Of a stretch of 64,000 nt of DNA, positions 15,874-25,111 are shown piece after piece. The stretch's first letter is position 1. Each line of letters opens with the position of its first letter. The translations under genes were made by a program, and so were the position numbers. Source of the DNA: Lysinibacillus odysseyi 34hs-1 = NBRC 100172 (GTDB lineage Bacteria > Bacillota > Bacilli > Bacillales_A > Planococcaceae); the NCBI RefSeq assembly GCF_001591965.1, contig NZ_BCVX01000005.1:62001-126000 (forward strand), written 5' to 3'. The notes beneath the pieces are model-generated. The model did not search any database. It was not told the DNA's origin and was given only the letters and a program-made list of their open reading frames with translations.

Positions 15874-16366
15874 CTAAAAATTTGATCTATTTGTTACCAC
15901 TTGAAAAGATGTCCTTTGCCTTAATGTGAACGCTACTATTATTGCCGCTAAGGTAATAACAGCTTCAACAATCAGTGCTAGATTGACAGCGTCGGTCAAT
16001 AAAGTGCCTCCTATTTATTCCAATAATCCACTTGTATTAAAGACAGCTGAAACGATTGACATCACCACACTCAATTTTACTGCAGAGCCAATTTGTTGAC
16101 CTGTATTTATAATAGCTGATGCAACTCCTTGTTCTTTCATTTCAATACCTGAACTAGAGGCAATAAACATTGTGGTGAATACAAATGATTGACCCAAATC
16201 TATAACAATTGTGCCTAATATCATTGCCCAAATAGACTTATGTGCAGTTAATTGTGTAACAATGATGAAACCTAGCGCACCAAGTCCCATTCTAGTCCCC
16301 ATAATACAAGTAACAGAACAATAGTAAACCTACCTCCAGAAACCATATTACGCCAAAATCTTCTTT
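15874..16366 (-). pseudogene. Decayed MFS (DHA2-type) multidrug transporter fragment
   Basis: An open stretch from ATG 16302 encodes membrane helices and the motif QGVASAIINTGQQIGSAVKLSV, typical of the 11th-12th helices of DHA2/EmrB-like exporters. It is closed by TAA at 16015-16017. The same frame continues past the TAA and encodes another hydrophobic helix (NLALIVEAVITLAAIIVAF) to TAG at 15874. Upstream of 16302 another frame reads RFWRNMVSGGRFTIVLLL, so a frameshift also lies there. The first two thirds of the gene are missing. The gene is dead. Confidence 0.7.
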
Positions 16367-16421
16367 CTATCCTGCATTTATAAAACATTTTCTATTATTA
16401 ATATAAGTACTTAAATGATTA

Positions 16422-16994
16422 CTAATCTATCGTTCCTTTTTTAGAATCCAGATACTCTTCTTTTAATATCGAATAATATGCGCTATCTACTAAAACACCT
16501 TTTATCATTTCGCTTTTACGAAGGATTCCTTCACATTTCATGCCTAGGCGGCTTAACACTTTCCCGGAAGCACTATTCCCTACTTCATGTGCTGCATATA
16601 CTCGCTCTAATCCCAATACATCAAAGGCTAATTCAAGTACTAGGTTCCCAGCTTCTGTCATGTACCCATTACCCCAGAAATGTCTATTTAATGTAAATCC
16701 AAGTTCTCCACTTTTATTCCATTCATGAACCCTAAATTCGATAGCACCAATCATTTTGCTGCTCTCTTTTAACTCAATTGCATATTTACCTATCGATTCT
16801 TTTACAAAATAATTGGCAATTACACTTTTAGTTTGCTCCAAATCCTTATGTGGCTCATAAATATAACGTGTAGTTTCTTCATCAGAAGTATATTCATACA
16901 TATCTTCAGCATCATCAAGTGAAATCGGGCGTAATTTAATACGCTCACTCTCCATTTGGCTGTGCTTAACTAATAAAAGGTTAAAATTGCTCAT
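16422..16994 (-). CDS. GNAT-family N-acetyltransferase (RimJ/RimL-like)
   Basis: 190 residues. An acetyl-CoA-binding core is visible (GELGFTLNRHFWGNGYMTEA at about residues 92-111, then NSASGKVLSRLGM). RimJ/L-type enzymes acetylate protein N-termini or small molecules. The substrate here is unknown. ATG 16994 is supported by GGAGAG; ATG 17012 has none. It stands alone beside decayed genes. Confidence 0.85.
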   Translation of the reverse strand: MSNFNLLLVKHSQMESERIKLRPISLDDAEDMYEYTSDEETTRYIYEPHKDLEQTKSVIANYFVKESIGKYAIELKESSKMIGAIEFRVHEWNKSGELGFTLNRHFWGNGYMTEAGNLVLELAFDVLGLERVYAAHEVGNSASGKVLSRLGMKCEGILRKSEMIKGVLVDSAYYSILKEEYLDSKKGTID

Positions 16995-17046
16995 AATTTC
17001 TCTCCGATTCATTCATTCTAAATTATTTCTTTTATACTAAATTATT

Positions 17047-17214
17047 CTACCATACATAATTGAAATAGTTAGCTAAATTTTCTGTTTTTAAAAATCTATG
17101 TGGCGGCTTATTGAAACTCATATCATAACGTTGAATATTCTTACCATGGTTTAGCAATATATTCTGTACAGCCAATGACCATCCATACCACTTATATATT
17201 GAACTATTTAATCT
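17047..17214 (-). pseudogene. Gene remnant encoding a protein C-terminus, unknown family
   Basis: About 55 codons without a start read as convincing protein (SSIYKWYGWSLAVQNILLNH, then RYDMSFNKPPHRFL) and end at TAG 17049. A stop lies directly upstream in frame. It is the first of three remnants in the 17.0-17.7 kb patch. I do not recognise the family. Confidence 0.45.
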
Positions 17215-17382
17215 CTATACTTAAATTTGTATTTTTCTATAAATCTTTATTGTATGAAAGATCTTGTCTATGACTTGAATTCACTAGAATCGGTTTGATC
17301 TTACCAATCATTGAACTACTATCAATACATTCACTCATATTAACGCTAAATCTTCACATGGGCGCATGCAATCCACCCTTAC

Positions 17383-17532
17383 TTGCGAAAAAAGATCTCC
17401 GAGCGGTGCTGTGATACAGTAGATGAACGTGTCGTCATTAACATTCTTATTATGGAAGTTGACAAAGCCCTACAAGAGAATGCACCTTGTATCCTTCAAC
17501 CTTTATTCGAAGCTTCTAGTATGGATAAATAG
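17383..17532 (+). pseudogene. Gene remnant on the plus strand, unknown family
   Basis: From TTG 17383 the frame reads a plausible helical protein (VVINILIMEVDKALQENA) to TAG 17532. It lacks an SD. Base composition is coding-like but the fragment is too short to identify. Confidence 0.3.
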
Positions 17533-17573
17533 AAATTGGATGAAATAGGCGAAGTAATCATGCACCTGCTGCA

Positions 17574-17680
17574 TCAGCTGAAGAAAACTACTGAAAATAT
17601 GAAAGGTAATATAAGCAAACATAATAGCTGTACTACTTTAATGTTTTCTGCATAAAGGAGCGGCGCATTTTTTATGGAAT
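17574..17680 (-). pseudogene. Fragment of a DUF1648-type membrane protein gene
   Basis: The minus strand reads KNAPLLYAENIKVV followed by a hydrophobic stretch to TGA 17574. It is clearly related to the intact gene at 31997-32497 (ENAPLFYAESVKII), also at DNA level (shared ATGCGCCGCT and TTTATGCAGAAA). It is a truncated paralog, indicating duplication and decay. Confidence 0.55.
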
Positions 17681-17721
17681 TTTCCAGTTTCATAAAAGAT
17701 TCTATATGTTCATTTCGGAAA

Positions 17722-18354
17722 CTATCTATTTAGTGAATTCATTAACCCGAAGTAGTATTCTGCTTTATGAGTAGTATTGAGGTTATACCATGCTTGTAAT
17801 GTTTCCGGTGTAAACACATCTAAAACTCCCAGTACTTCCTTCGCAAATTCAATAGGTGCTGTTCCCGATGCTGTAACCAAATTGGCATCGGACACTGCTG
17901 GTACGTTCACATAATGATTCTCCCCTTTGTAATTGGGACAAACCATCTTCAAATACTCTAAGTTATTACTTGTATGCATTCTTGAATCCAGGTATCCATT
18001 AGTCGCCAGTCCTATAGCGGCACCGCAAATTGCTGCGACAATGGTGCCAAGTTCTAAGGCTTCATCGATTTTTTTCAAGAGAGGTTGATGAACGTCTTCT
18101 CCCCAAGTGACCCCTCCGGGCAAGATGATAAGATCCTTGCCTTCAAAAGTACACTCCTCAAGGGAAATATCCGGCATTATCTTCAGTCCTCCCATTGTGG
18201 TAATTATTTTTTTTGCAGTCCCGACTGTGACTATTTCCACCGGTACTGCATTCTTTTTGAAATACCGTCTTGAGTTTAATTCAGCAATCAGATATCCATA
18301 TTCCCAGTCTGACATTGTATCAAATACATACAAATAAGCTTTTTTTGTTTGCAT
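17722..18354 (-). CDS. DJ-1/PfpI-family protein (class I glutamine amidotransferase-like)
   Basis: The 210-residue protein has the DJ-1 fold. The nucleophile-elbow cysteine is in VAAICGAAIGLA (about residues 107-118) and the acidic partner loop is GKDLIILPGG. Relatives include YraA/YdeA-type stress proteins and proteases. Activity here is unproven. ATG 18354 follows AGGAGTG. The WYL regulator upstream on the same strand is a common partner, but a terminator separates the two genes. Confidence 0.85.
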   Translation of the reverse strand: MQTKKAYLYVFDTMSDWEYGYLIAELNSRRYFKKNAVPVEIVTVGTAKKIITTMGGLKIMPDISLEECTFEGKDLIILPGGVTWGEDVHQPLLKKIDEALELGTIVAAICGAAIGLATNGYLDSRMHTSNNLEYLKMVCPNYKGENHYVNVPAVSDANLVTASGTAPIEFAKEVLGVLDVFTPETLQAWYNLNTTHKAEYYFGLMNSLNR

Positions 18355-18391
18355 CTCATTTCACTCCTATCTTAATTGATATAGCCTATTA

Positions 18392-18427
18392 TAAAAAAAC
18401 TACCCTGACAGCTAGCGTCAAGGTAGT
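18392..18427 (-). terminator. Terminator of the WYL regulator gene
   Basis: Minus strand: ACTACCTTGAC pairs with GTCAGGGTAGT, followed by TTTTTTT. Confidence 0.8.
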
Positions 18428-18429
18428 CA

Positions 18430-19392
18430 TTATTCTTGATAAAATTTTAATAATTCCAACAGAACTTCAATAATTTTTTTCTTAAGGCTTGCCGGTTCAA
18501 TAATCTGAATGGATTTAGCGTAAGGTAAAAGTAAATGAGGTACATATGTATGTGTTATATCTTTTTCTAGAAGAAACACAGCTTGATCAGCTGATTTTTC
18601 ATGTAAATAATTCCCTAAAAACCAATGCTGACAAATATCATTTATTGTGCTTGTGTCTCCAACAATAACCAAAGAAACAATCTCTTTCTCATCTTTTATA
18701 GTCGGAAGGAGATTTTGTAAAAAGGAATCCGATGCCAAAAAATCATTCGGACAATCAAACTTATTTTCGGTTACTAATAGATCTTCGATACGATCTGCTC
18801 TAAAACTGCGAATATCCTCTCTAAAATGACAAAATCCAATGATGTACCACTTATTATTCCAAAAAATAATCTTATACGGATCAACCAATCTATATTTCGA
18901 TTGATTTTTACCGTTTTTATAGTATTGAATTTTTATAGAGAATCGGCTTGCTACTGCCCGCTCCACTTCCTGCAAAATGGGCTCCAAGGGACTGGAATTC
19001 ACCCTACTTATTACTTCAAGACTGGTTGCATACTGATTTACCTTTGCTTCCTGCTCTTGGTTTGAATATTTACCTAACTTCGAAATAGCTCTCTTTAGTA
19101 CTTCTCCCCCATAGTAACCGGCTTCTTCTGCAAATACAGCGGCGTGAAAAAGTGATGCTTGCTCTTTGGCATCAAAGAAAAGGGGTGCTTCGAAAAATTC
19201 CTTTAATAAAGTATATCCGCCGTTATGTCCCGGGTAGGAGATGATAGGTACACCACTTGTCGAAAGTGTATCAATATAACGGTATACCGTTCTTATATTT
19301 ATTTCCAATTTTTCTGATATTTGTTTTGCGGTAATTTTTTCACTAGTGCTCAACATTCTTAAAATTGCTAGTATATTATCCAATTTAGGCAT
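18430..19392 (-). CDS. HTH/WYL-domain transcriptional regulator (YafY-like)
   Basis: 320 residues. It has an N-terminal winged HTH (ITAKQISEKLEINIRTVYRYIDTL at about residues 20-43) and a WYL domain (DPYKIIFWNNKWYIIGFCHFREDIRSFRADRIEDL at about 168-202), then a C-terminal WCX part. WYL domains sense ligands, often nucleic acid or nucleotides. The start at ATG 19392 is set by GAGG eight bases upstream; ATG 19401 overlaps that SD. It likely regulates itself or the DJ-1 gene downstream. Confidence 0.85.
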   Translation of the reverse strand: MPKLDNILAILRMLSTSEKITAKQISEKLEINIRTVYRYIDTLSTSGVPIISYPGHNGGYTLLKEFFEAPLFFDAKEQASLFHAAVFAEEAGYYGGEVLKRAISKLGKYSNQEQEAKVNQYATSLEVISRVNSSPLEPILQEVERAVASRFSIKIQYYKNGKNQSKYRLVDPYKIIFWNNKWYIIGFCHFREDIRSFRADRIEDLLVTENKFDCPNDFLASDSFLQNLLPTIKDEKEIVSLVIVGDTSTINDICQHWFLGNYLHEKSADQAVFLLEKDITHTYVPHLLLPYAKSIQIIEPASLKKKIIEVLLELLKFYQE

Positions 19393-19718
19393 ATTGAACA
19401 TCCTCAGTATAAAATTTTTTATTTATCTTATTACTTCCCTTTATTAAACTGGATTTTACTATATCAATCATGTAAATTTCACATATTCCCCTCGGATTAT
19501 ACTCTTAGTCTCATTATAGTTAATACAGCTCTTTGTTCCAAGATGATATATTTAAAAAACCTATTAAGGAGGTATTTCTTATATATATGAAATAACGAGT
19601 TACGAATAGAAAACGTATTGAAATAAGGAGAAAATTATTATCCCTAAACAGAATTTTTATGACATAACCTATAGCATACAAGAAAAATTTACTTTAAAAT
19701 TTATATAGTAACGTAAGA

Positions 19719-19738
19719 AAATTTCATGTATTTAAAAG
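19719..19738 (+). promoter_or_regulatory. Shared 20-base motif upstream of nagB
   Basis: AAATTTCATGTATTTAAAAG recurs with one change upstream of the msmX-like gene (28424-28443). Shared regulation, for example by the RpiR-family protein of the cluster, is likely. The rest of 19393-19771 holds an orphan SD and short coding-like scraps but no gene. Confidence 0.45.
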
Positions 19739-19771
19739 AAGCCGACTTAATAAAGAAAGAAGGTATAACCA

Positions 19772-20503
19772 ATGAATAGAATAGCAAATATGAAATGGAT
19801 TGAAGCAGCAAGCTATGAAGAGATGAGCGAAATTGCAGCGGATATTTTTAAAGAAAATCTAAAGCAGAATCCCGAAATTGTACTAGGGCTAGCTACAGGA
19901 GGTACAGCAGAAGGGTTTTATAAAGAACTGGTTGAGGCTTATAAAGCAAAGGAAATTTCCTTTGAAAATGCCCGGTCATTTAATTTAGATGAATATGTAG
20001 GTATTAATCCAGAAAACAAAGCGAGCTACCATTACTATATGGATCAGCAGCTGTTTAATCATGTGGATATGAAGCGAGAAAACATTCATGTACCAAAAGG
20101 GGATACAGCGGACTTACAAGCGGCTGCAACGCAATATGATGTAATGATTAAGGCAGCTGGAGGAATTGATATACAGCTTTTAGGGATTGGTGTAAACGGT
20201 CATATTGGCTTTAATGAACCAGGCACTCCCTTTACATTAGAAACGAATGTTATAGAGCTTGCACAGTCAACACGTGAAGCAAATAAAATCTACTTTGATT
20301 CAATCGATGACGTGCCGACACATGCAATTACAATGGGTATTCAGACGATTATGAATGCTAAAAAAGTGGTGCTATTAATTTCAGGAGCATCGAAACAAGA
20401 GGCAATTAATCGTTTGCGCAGTGGTGAAGTTACCGAAGATTTCCCAGCTAGTGCATTAAACAGCCATCAAGATGTAACCGTCATTTACACTGGAGTAAAA
20501 TAA
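19772..20503 (+). CDS. nagB: Glucosamine-6-phosphate deaminase
   Basis: Converts glucosamine-6-phosphate to fructose-6-phosphate and ammonia, the last step of amino-sugar use. The 243 residues match the family: LATGGTAEGFYKEL, the active-site SFNLDEYVG (about residues 69-77) and LLGIGVNGHIGFNEPG (about 132-147) are intact. ATG 19772 follows AAGAAGG. It is divergent from the nan operon and separated from it by a decayed stretch. NagA is at the other end of the cluster. The shared motif 34 bases upstream of the ATG suggests co-regulation. Confidence 0.96.
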   Translation: MNRIANMKWIEAASYEEMSEIAADIFKENLKQNPEIVLGLATGGTAEGFYKELVEAYKAKEISFENARSFNLDEYVGINPENKASYHYYMDQQLFNHVDMKRENIHVPKGDTADLQAAATQYDVMIKAAGGIDIQLLGIGVNGHIGFNEPGTPFTLETNVIELAQSTREANKIYFDSIDDVPTHAITMGIQTIMNAKKVVLLISGASKQEAINRLRSGEVTEDFPASALNSHQDVTVIYTGVK

Positions 20504-20609
20504 CAACAAATGTATGTATATACACACTCTCTGTAAGCCTGGAATTTATCCGCTGCTTTAAAACTTGGATGCCTAACGATCACCACTATTTTCACGGCTT
20601 TTCCATACT

Positions 20610-20812
20610 ATTAGACAGCGCTAGATTGTTTCTTTTTTTGATTTGGTGAAATATCAATTGAATCATAGGTTTCGGCATTTGCTATGAGTAACTGACTGGT
20701 AAGTGCCTTTTTTGAATGTTTTGGATTTTACGGAAAGAATCCCCGCAACTTCATTTTCTTCCATTGAAAGTTGTTCATATGGCTCAACAAAAAGCTTTTC
20801 CCTTAAATAGAA
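20610..20812 (-). pseudogene. Decayed ORF downstream of the RpiR gene
   Basis: On the minus strand REKLFVEPYEQLSMEENEVA... continues for about 40 codons. It then shifts frame to IANAETYDSIDISPNQKKK and ends in TAA. Coding-like but broken, without a start. Family not recognised. Only this remnant and a terminator occupy 20504-20833. Confidence 0.35.
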
Positions 20813-20816
20813 CAAG

Positions 20817-20857
20817 AATAAAAAAAGCTATTATTACAAAACTTTTGTAATAACAGC
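20817..20857 (-). terminator. Terminator of the nan operon, overlapping the end of the rpiR-like gene
   Basis: GCTGTTATTACAAAA pairs with TTTTGTAATAATAGC, followed by TTTTTTT on the minus strand. The upstream arm is formed by the last codons and stop of the regulator gene. Confidence 0.8.
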
Positions 20858-21694
20858 CTGAGCAGTCAATTCTTTATTTTTTATAGAATGGCTTTTAGTT
20901 TCCTTAATAAAACTATAATAAAGCAAATCTAAAATATATAATTGAGATGATTTCACTGATAAACTACCGCCTTGTAATGGGCCTTCTCTTCCTCCACAAA
21001 GCAGCGTGATATCTGAAAATGCCGTTAAAGGCGACTTTGCAAAACGTGTAATTACTATTATTTTTGCGCCTTTTTCTTTAACGACTTCGGCAATCTCCAA
21101 TGCATCTTTAGTAGACCCAGAGTAAGAAAATATTACTGCTACATCATTCTCTTCCATTAATGCAGCAGACATCATTTGAAAATGCACATCTGTTGAATAT
21201 TCCGTCTTATTCGTAATACGCATAAATTTATTTTTCGCCTCGAGCGCAGAAACTCCCGAAGAACCAACACCAAAGAAATGAATACGATTGGCATGAACTA
21301 ATAAACTTGTAGCAGCTTGTATATGCTGCACATCGAGTAAATTGTATGTTTCTGTTATAGCTTCAATGTTAGACGCTAAAATTTTTGAAGAAAGATCTTC
21401 TATTGAATCATTTAATGTAATTTCACTAGAGATTTGCGGTGGTGTTTCATCCTCAATTGAAATACTATGTGCCAAAACAATTTTAAATTCTTGATACCCC
21501 TTTAAATCAAGTGTTTTACAAAACCGGAAAATACTTGATTCCCCAGCATTACAAGCATCCGCTAAATCCGTTATTGACATATACAATACATCTCTACTAT
21601 TTTCTTTAATAAAATCTGCAACTTTACGTTCCGTATTTGTAAATGCATTGTATCGTGAGTTAATGAGCGCGAATATATCAATATTTGACAACAA
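20834..21694 (-). CDS. RpiR-family transcriptional regulator (HTH + SIS), probable NanR
   Basis: 286 residues. The N-terminal HTH_6 domain (about 1-75, including NAGESSIFRFCKTLDLKGYQEFK) is followed by a sugar-isomerase SIS domain (about 110-250, FFGVGSSG and IFSYSGSTKDALEIAEV), which binds phosphorylated sugars. Start is TTG 21694, eight bases after AAGGAG. It is the last gene of the nan operon. RpiR-type NanR regulators in Gram-positives respond to ManNAc-6P or GlcN-6P. By context this is the cluster regulator. Confidence 0.88.
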   Translation of the reverse strand: MLSNIDIFALINSRYNAFTNTERKVADFIKENSRDVLYMSITDLADACNAGESSIFRFCKTLDLKGYQEFKIVLAHSISIEDETPPQISSEITLNDSIEDLSSKILASNIEAITETYNLLDVQHIQAATSLLVHANRIHFFGVGSSGVSALEAKNKFMRITNKTEYSTDVHFQMMSAALMEENDVAVIFSYSGSTKDALEIAEVVKEKGAKIIVITRFAKSPLTAFSDITLLCGGREGPLQGGSLSVKSSQLYILDLLYYSFIKETKSHSIKNKELTAQAVITKVL

Positions 21695-21736
21695 ATCAGC
21701 TCCTTCTAATTAAATTAGTGAATTGGACACGACCAT

Positions 21737-22630
21737 TTATTGTGTAATTATATTTGATAAGTGTAGCGATGCAGCACCAAACAATCCAGCTTTATTGCCT
21801 AAAGCTGCTTGCAAAATCTTCACTTCTGCAAAGCTACTCATAATCATCGACTGCACTTGCTTTTCAATTTTATCAACAAGGTTCCTTTGTTCCATTATTC
21901 CCCCACCGATAATAATGGCTGGTGGATTAAATATATGGACTAACGATGTAATACCTATTGCGACTTCATTAATCCAGTCGTGCACTATTTCTTGAATTGG
22001 TAAATAACCTTCCTCATAATGCTGAAACACAATTTTCCCATTATAGAAACTCATGTCGACTTCTTTTGCTCTCTTTAATAATGCTGTAGTGGAAGCATAC
22101 GATTCGTAGCAGCCGGCTTTTCCGCATTTGCAAGGTAATCCATTTGGGTGCACTAAAATATGCCCAAATTCACCTGCCACACCATTTAATCCTTTATATA
22201 CATTTGAATTTATTATAATAGCGCCACCAATGCCAGTACCATACGTTAAACAAATGAAATTTTGATATGAACGCCCTGCCCCAAAATATCGTTCTCCTAG
22301 CGCAGCAGCATTCACATCATTTTCAACTGCAACTGGAACCTTGTATCGTTCCTCTAAAATTTTTTTTAGTTGTGTACCTGTATAATTAGGGATATTATCA
22401 TTGGCAAAAATGATTGTTCCTGATTTACTGTCTACCTGGCCTGCGGTGCTAACACCTATTGCGCTATATTCCTTTTGCCCATCAATAATTTCACATAAAC
22501 GCTCTATTAAAACTGGCCCGCCTTTTGTTCCATCATTCTCATATTCTTGAAATGATATGAGCTTCCCCGAGATAGAGATCTTTCCAACCTTTATTGCTGT
22601 TCCCCCGATATCAATAGCTAAAATTGTCAT
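21737..22630 (-). CDS. nanK: ROK-family kinase, probable N-acetylmannosamine kinase
   Basis: Phosphorylates ManNAc to ManNAc-6-phosphate with ATP. The 297 residues carry the ATP-binding DIGGTAIKVG at the N-terminus, the catalytic ENDVN (about 103) and the ROK zinc motif CKCGKAGCYE (about 165-174). ROK glucokinases look alike, so the substrate call rests on its position between nanE and the regulator in a sialic acid cluster. ATG 22630 follows AGGTGAC. Confidence 0.87.
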   Translation of the reverse strand: MTILAIDIGGTAIKVGKISISGKLISFQEYENDGTKGGPVLIERLCEIIDGQKEYSAIGVSTAGQVDSKSGTIIFANDNIPNYTGTQLKKILEERYKVPVAVENDVNAAALGERYFGAGRSYQNFICLTYGTGIGGAIIINSNVYKGLNGVAGEFGHILVHPNGLPCKCGKAGCYESYASTTALLKRAKEVDMSFYNGKIVFQHYEEGYLPIQEIVHDWINEVAIGITSLVHIFNPPAIIIGGGIMEQRNLVDKIEKQVQSMIMSSFAEVKILQAALGNKAGLFGAASLHLSNIITQ

Positions 22631-22654
22631 ATTGTCACCTGCAAAATAACGATT

Positions 22655-23347
22655 CTAATTTTTAATCGCATTTACAAACCTCTTTGTTATGTCCATCGGT
22701 CTCGTAATTGCTGTGCCGACAACAGCAGCATGAATACCTGCATCAAAACATTGCTTTAACTGTTCAGGAGACCAAATACCGCCTTCAGCAATAATTGGTA
22801 TCGGTAACTCTTTAACTAATCGCTCTAATAAGGAGATATTTGGTAAATGGACATCTTTCGTATAGGATGTATAACCACTAAGCGTCGTTCCAATACAGTC
22901 AAAGCCTAATTTATACGCATCTATTGCCTCCTCATATGTAGAACAGTCCGCCATAAATAGTTGATTTTTATATTGGTTACGGATTTCGGGAAATAATTCT
23001 GATATCATTTTCCCATCTGGGCGCATTCGATTAGTTGCATCAAGTGCAATAATTTCAACCCCTTCCTCAACAAGTAAATCAATTTCTTTTTTCGTAGGCG
23101 TAATATAAACGTTTGAATTTTCATAAACAGCTTTAATAATACCGATAATAGGCAAGTTCACTTCTTTTTTGATTGCTCGTATATCTTCGATACTATTAGC
23201 CCGAATTCCCTTTGCACCGCCCAGCATCGCAGCATAAGCCATTTTACTCATTATGAACGAGCTATGTAACGGCTCCTCTGGCAGTGCTTGGCACGATACA
23301 ATTAGATGTCCCTTCAGACAATCTAATACTTTTAATTTATTATCCAT
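22655..23347 (-). CDS. nanE: N-acetylmannosamine-6-phosphate 2-epimerase
   Basis: Epimerises ManNAc-6P to GlcNAc-6P. The 230-residue TIM-barrel protein has conserved LIVSCQALPEEPLH, GIIKAVYENSNVYITPT (catalytic lysine) and IPIIAEGGIWSPEQ near the phosphate site. Lies 24 bases upstream of nanK in the same operon. Confidence 0.95.
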   Translation of the reverse strand: MDNKLKVLDCLKGHLIVSCQALPEEPLHSSFIMSKMAYAAMLGGAKGIRANSIEDIRAIKKEVNLPIIGIIKAVYENSNVYITPTKKEIDLLVEEGVEIIALDATNRMRPDGKMISELFPEIRNQYKNQLFMADCSTYEEAIDAYKLGFDCIGTTLSGYTSYTKDVHLPNISLLERLVKELPIPIIAEGGIWSPEQLKQCFDAGIHAAVVGTAITRPMDITKRFVNAIKN

Positions 23348-23372
23348 TTTCTATTCTCCCAATATTCAAAGT

Positions 23373-24209
23373 TTATTTATCAGATCCAATAGTAATTCCC
23401 CTTGTAAAGTACTTTTGGAACAAAACAAAAATAATTAACATTGGGATTGCACCAACTACCGCCCCAGCCATTTTATACGCAAAGTTTGGATTTAAATCTT
23501 GCATTAACGTTGCAATACCTACCATTAATGTTTTTGAACCTTCAGCTTGCCCTACTACAAGCTGCCATAGATAATCGTTCCAAACGTTTACAAAGTTTAA
23601 AATAAATAATGCTCCTAAACCTGGTTTCACTAATGGCAACATAATAGTAAAGAAGATGCGAAATTCACTTGCACCATCCATTTTTGCAGCTTCTCTTAAT
23701 GAATCGGGTATTGTATCAAAAAATCCTTTCAATAAAAATACCCCGAAAGCTGTTGCTACGTTTGGCCAAATCATCCCACTTAACGTGTTAACCATCCCTA
23801 GATCTTGGATGATCCGGAATAACGGTACAATCATAACTTCCTTTGGTATCATCAAACTCGAAATAAAAATAATGAAAATGATATTTTTCCCTTTAAATTG
23901 CAGCTTTGAAAAGGCATAAGCAGCCATTGAACTGACTATTAATAAAGCAATTGTTGCCACTAGCGCAACAGTAATACTATTAAATGCCCACTTAAATGCA
24001 GGTTGATTATTAAATACATCTACGTAATTGCTTAAAGTAAATGTTTGCGGGAACCAGTCAGGAGGCATTTTGACTACATCTACACTATTCTTAAAGGAAC
24101 TTGTGACGAGCCAATAGAGAGGGAATAAGCTACAAATAGCAAAGAAGATAACAATAATATTTGCAATGACATCATATTTCTCTCGTTTCATTTTATTGTT
24201 TTTAAACAT
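23373..24209 (-). CDS. ABC sugar transporter permease, MalG type
   Basis: 278 residues with six membrane segments. It has the EAA loop EAAKMDGASEFRIFFTIMLP (about 182-201) that contacts the ATPase. The start at ATG 24209, eight bases after GGGGGAG, is better than GTG 24218, which overlaps the SD. It pairs with the permease at 24225 and the binding protein at 25164. By context it imports sialic acid or N-acetylmannosamine. Confidence 0.92.
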   Translation of the reverse strand: MFKNNKMKREKYDVIANIIVIFFAICSLFPLYWLVTSSFKNSVDVVKMPPDWFPQTFTLSNYVDVFNNQPAFKWAFNSITVALVATIALLIVSSMAAYAFSKLQFKGKNIIFIIFISSLMIPKEVMIVPLFRIIQDLGMVNTLSGMIWPNVATAFGVFLLKGFFDTIPDSLREAAKMDGASEFRIFFTIMLPLVKPGLGALFILNFVNVWNDYLWQLVVGQAEGSKTLMVGIATLMQDLNPNFAYKMAGAVVGAIPMLIIFVLFQKYFTRGITIGSDK

Positions 24210-24224
24210 ATTCTTCACTCCCCC

Positions 24225-25094
24225 TTAGTCCTTCTTCAACATAGCTCTCAACTGAGGTACCGATAATAATAAAGTAATGATAAACATAATAACCCCAACC
24301 GCCGAAGCTATACCTAGCTGATTATATTTGAATGCATTGTTATACAAGTAGTACATCATTGTCGTCGATGCATTATTAGGCCCACCACCAGTTAATAACT
24401 GTATAACAACAAATATCTTCAATACAGCAATAATATTCATAATAATAATGTAAATCGTTGTTGGCTTAACCATTGGTAAAATGATTTTAAAGATAACTTT
24501 TATGCGGCTGGCACCATCTACTTCTGCCGCTTCAAACAACTCTTTCGGTACTCCGATCATCGATGCAATGTACAAAATGATTGCCTGGCCTACATTTGTA
24601 GCAAACGTTACAAAAATGATGACCGGCAATACCCAATTGGTGTCACCTAAAAAGTTCACAGACATTTCCATCTTCCTTGCTAAAAAAGGAATCAGCCCGT
24701 TTGCTGGGTTCAATAAAAAGCTCCAAATCATACTCATTACTACCATCGATACCATTACCGGGATGTAATAAGCTCCTCGAATAATTGAAACGTATTTTGC
24801 ATTTTTATCAAATATTGCTGAAGCGACAAACATCGCAAATAATACTGTTAAAGCCACAATAAATACAACAAAAATCAATGTATTAATAATCGACTTAACA
24901 AATATTGGATCTGCAAATAATTTTCCATAGTTGGCTAAACCAATAAATGTTTCACTTTGATAGTTAATTTTAAATAAACTTAACCGAATCCCTTCAAAAA
25001 TCGGATAAACTAAAAACACTAAAAACAAGATGATTTGAGGTGCAATAAATATATAACCGGAAATATTCTCTCTCATCGTATCTTTCAGCTTCAT
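24225..25094 (-). CDS. ABC sugar transporter permease, MalF type
   Basis: 289 residues with six membrane segments. The EAA motif is EAAEVDGASRIKVIFKIILP (about 188-207). Separated from the binding-protein gene by a hairpin and from the MalG-type gene by a few bases. The importer's ATPase is not in this operon; the msmX-like gene at 28534 is the obvious partner. Confidence 0.92.
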   Translation of the reverse strand: MKLKDTMRENISGYIFIAPQIILFLVFLVYPIFEGIRLSLFKINYQSETFIGLANYGKLFADPIFVKSIINTLIFVVFIVALTVLFAMFVASAIFDKNAKYVSIIRGAYYIPVMVSMVVMSMIWSFLLNPANGLIPFLARKMEMSVNFLGDTNWVLPVIIFVTFATNVGQAIILYIASMIGVPKELFEAAEVDGASRIKVIFKIILPMVKPTTIYIIIMNIIAVLKIFVVIQLLTGGGPNNASTTMMYYLYNNAFKYNQLGIASAVGVIMFIITLLLSVPQLRAMLKKD

Positions 25095-25111
25095 ACAATC
25101 AAACCTTCCTA

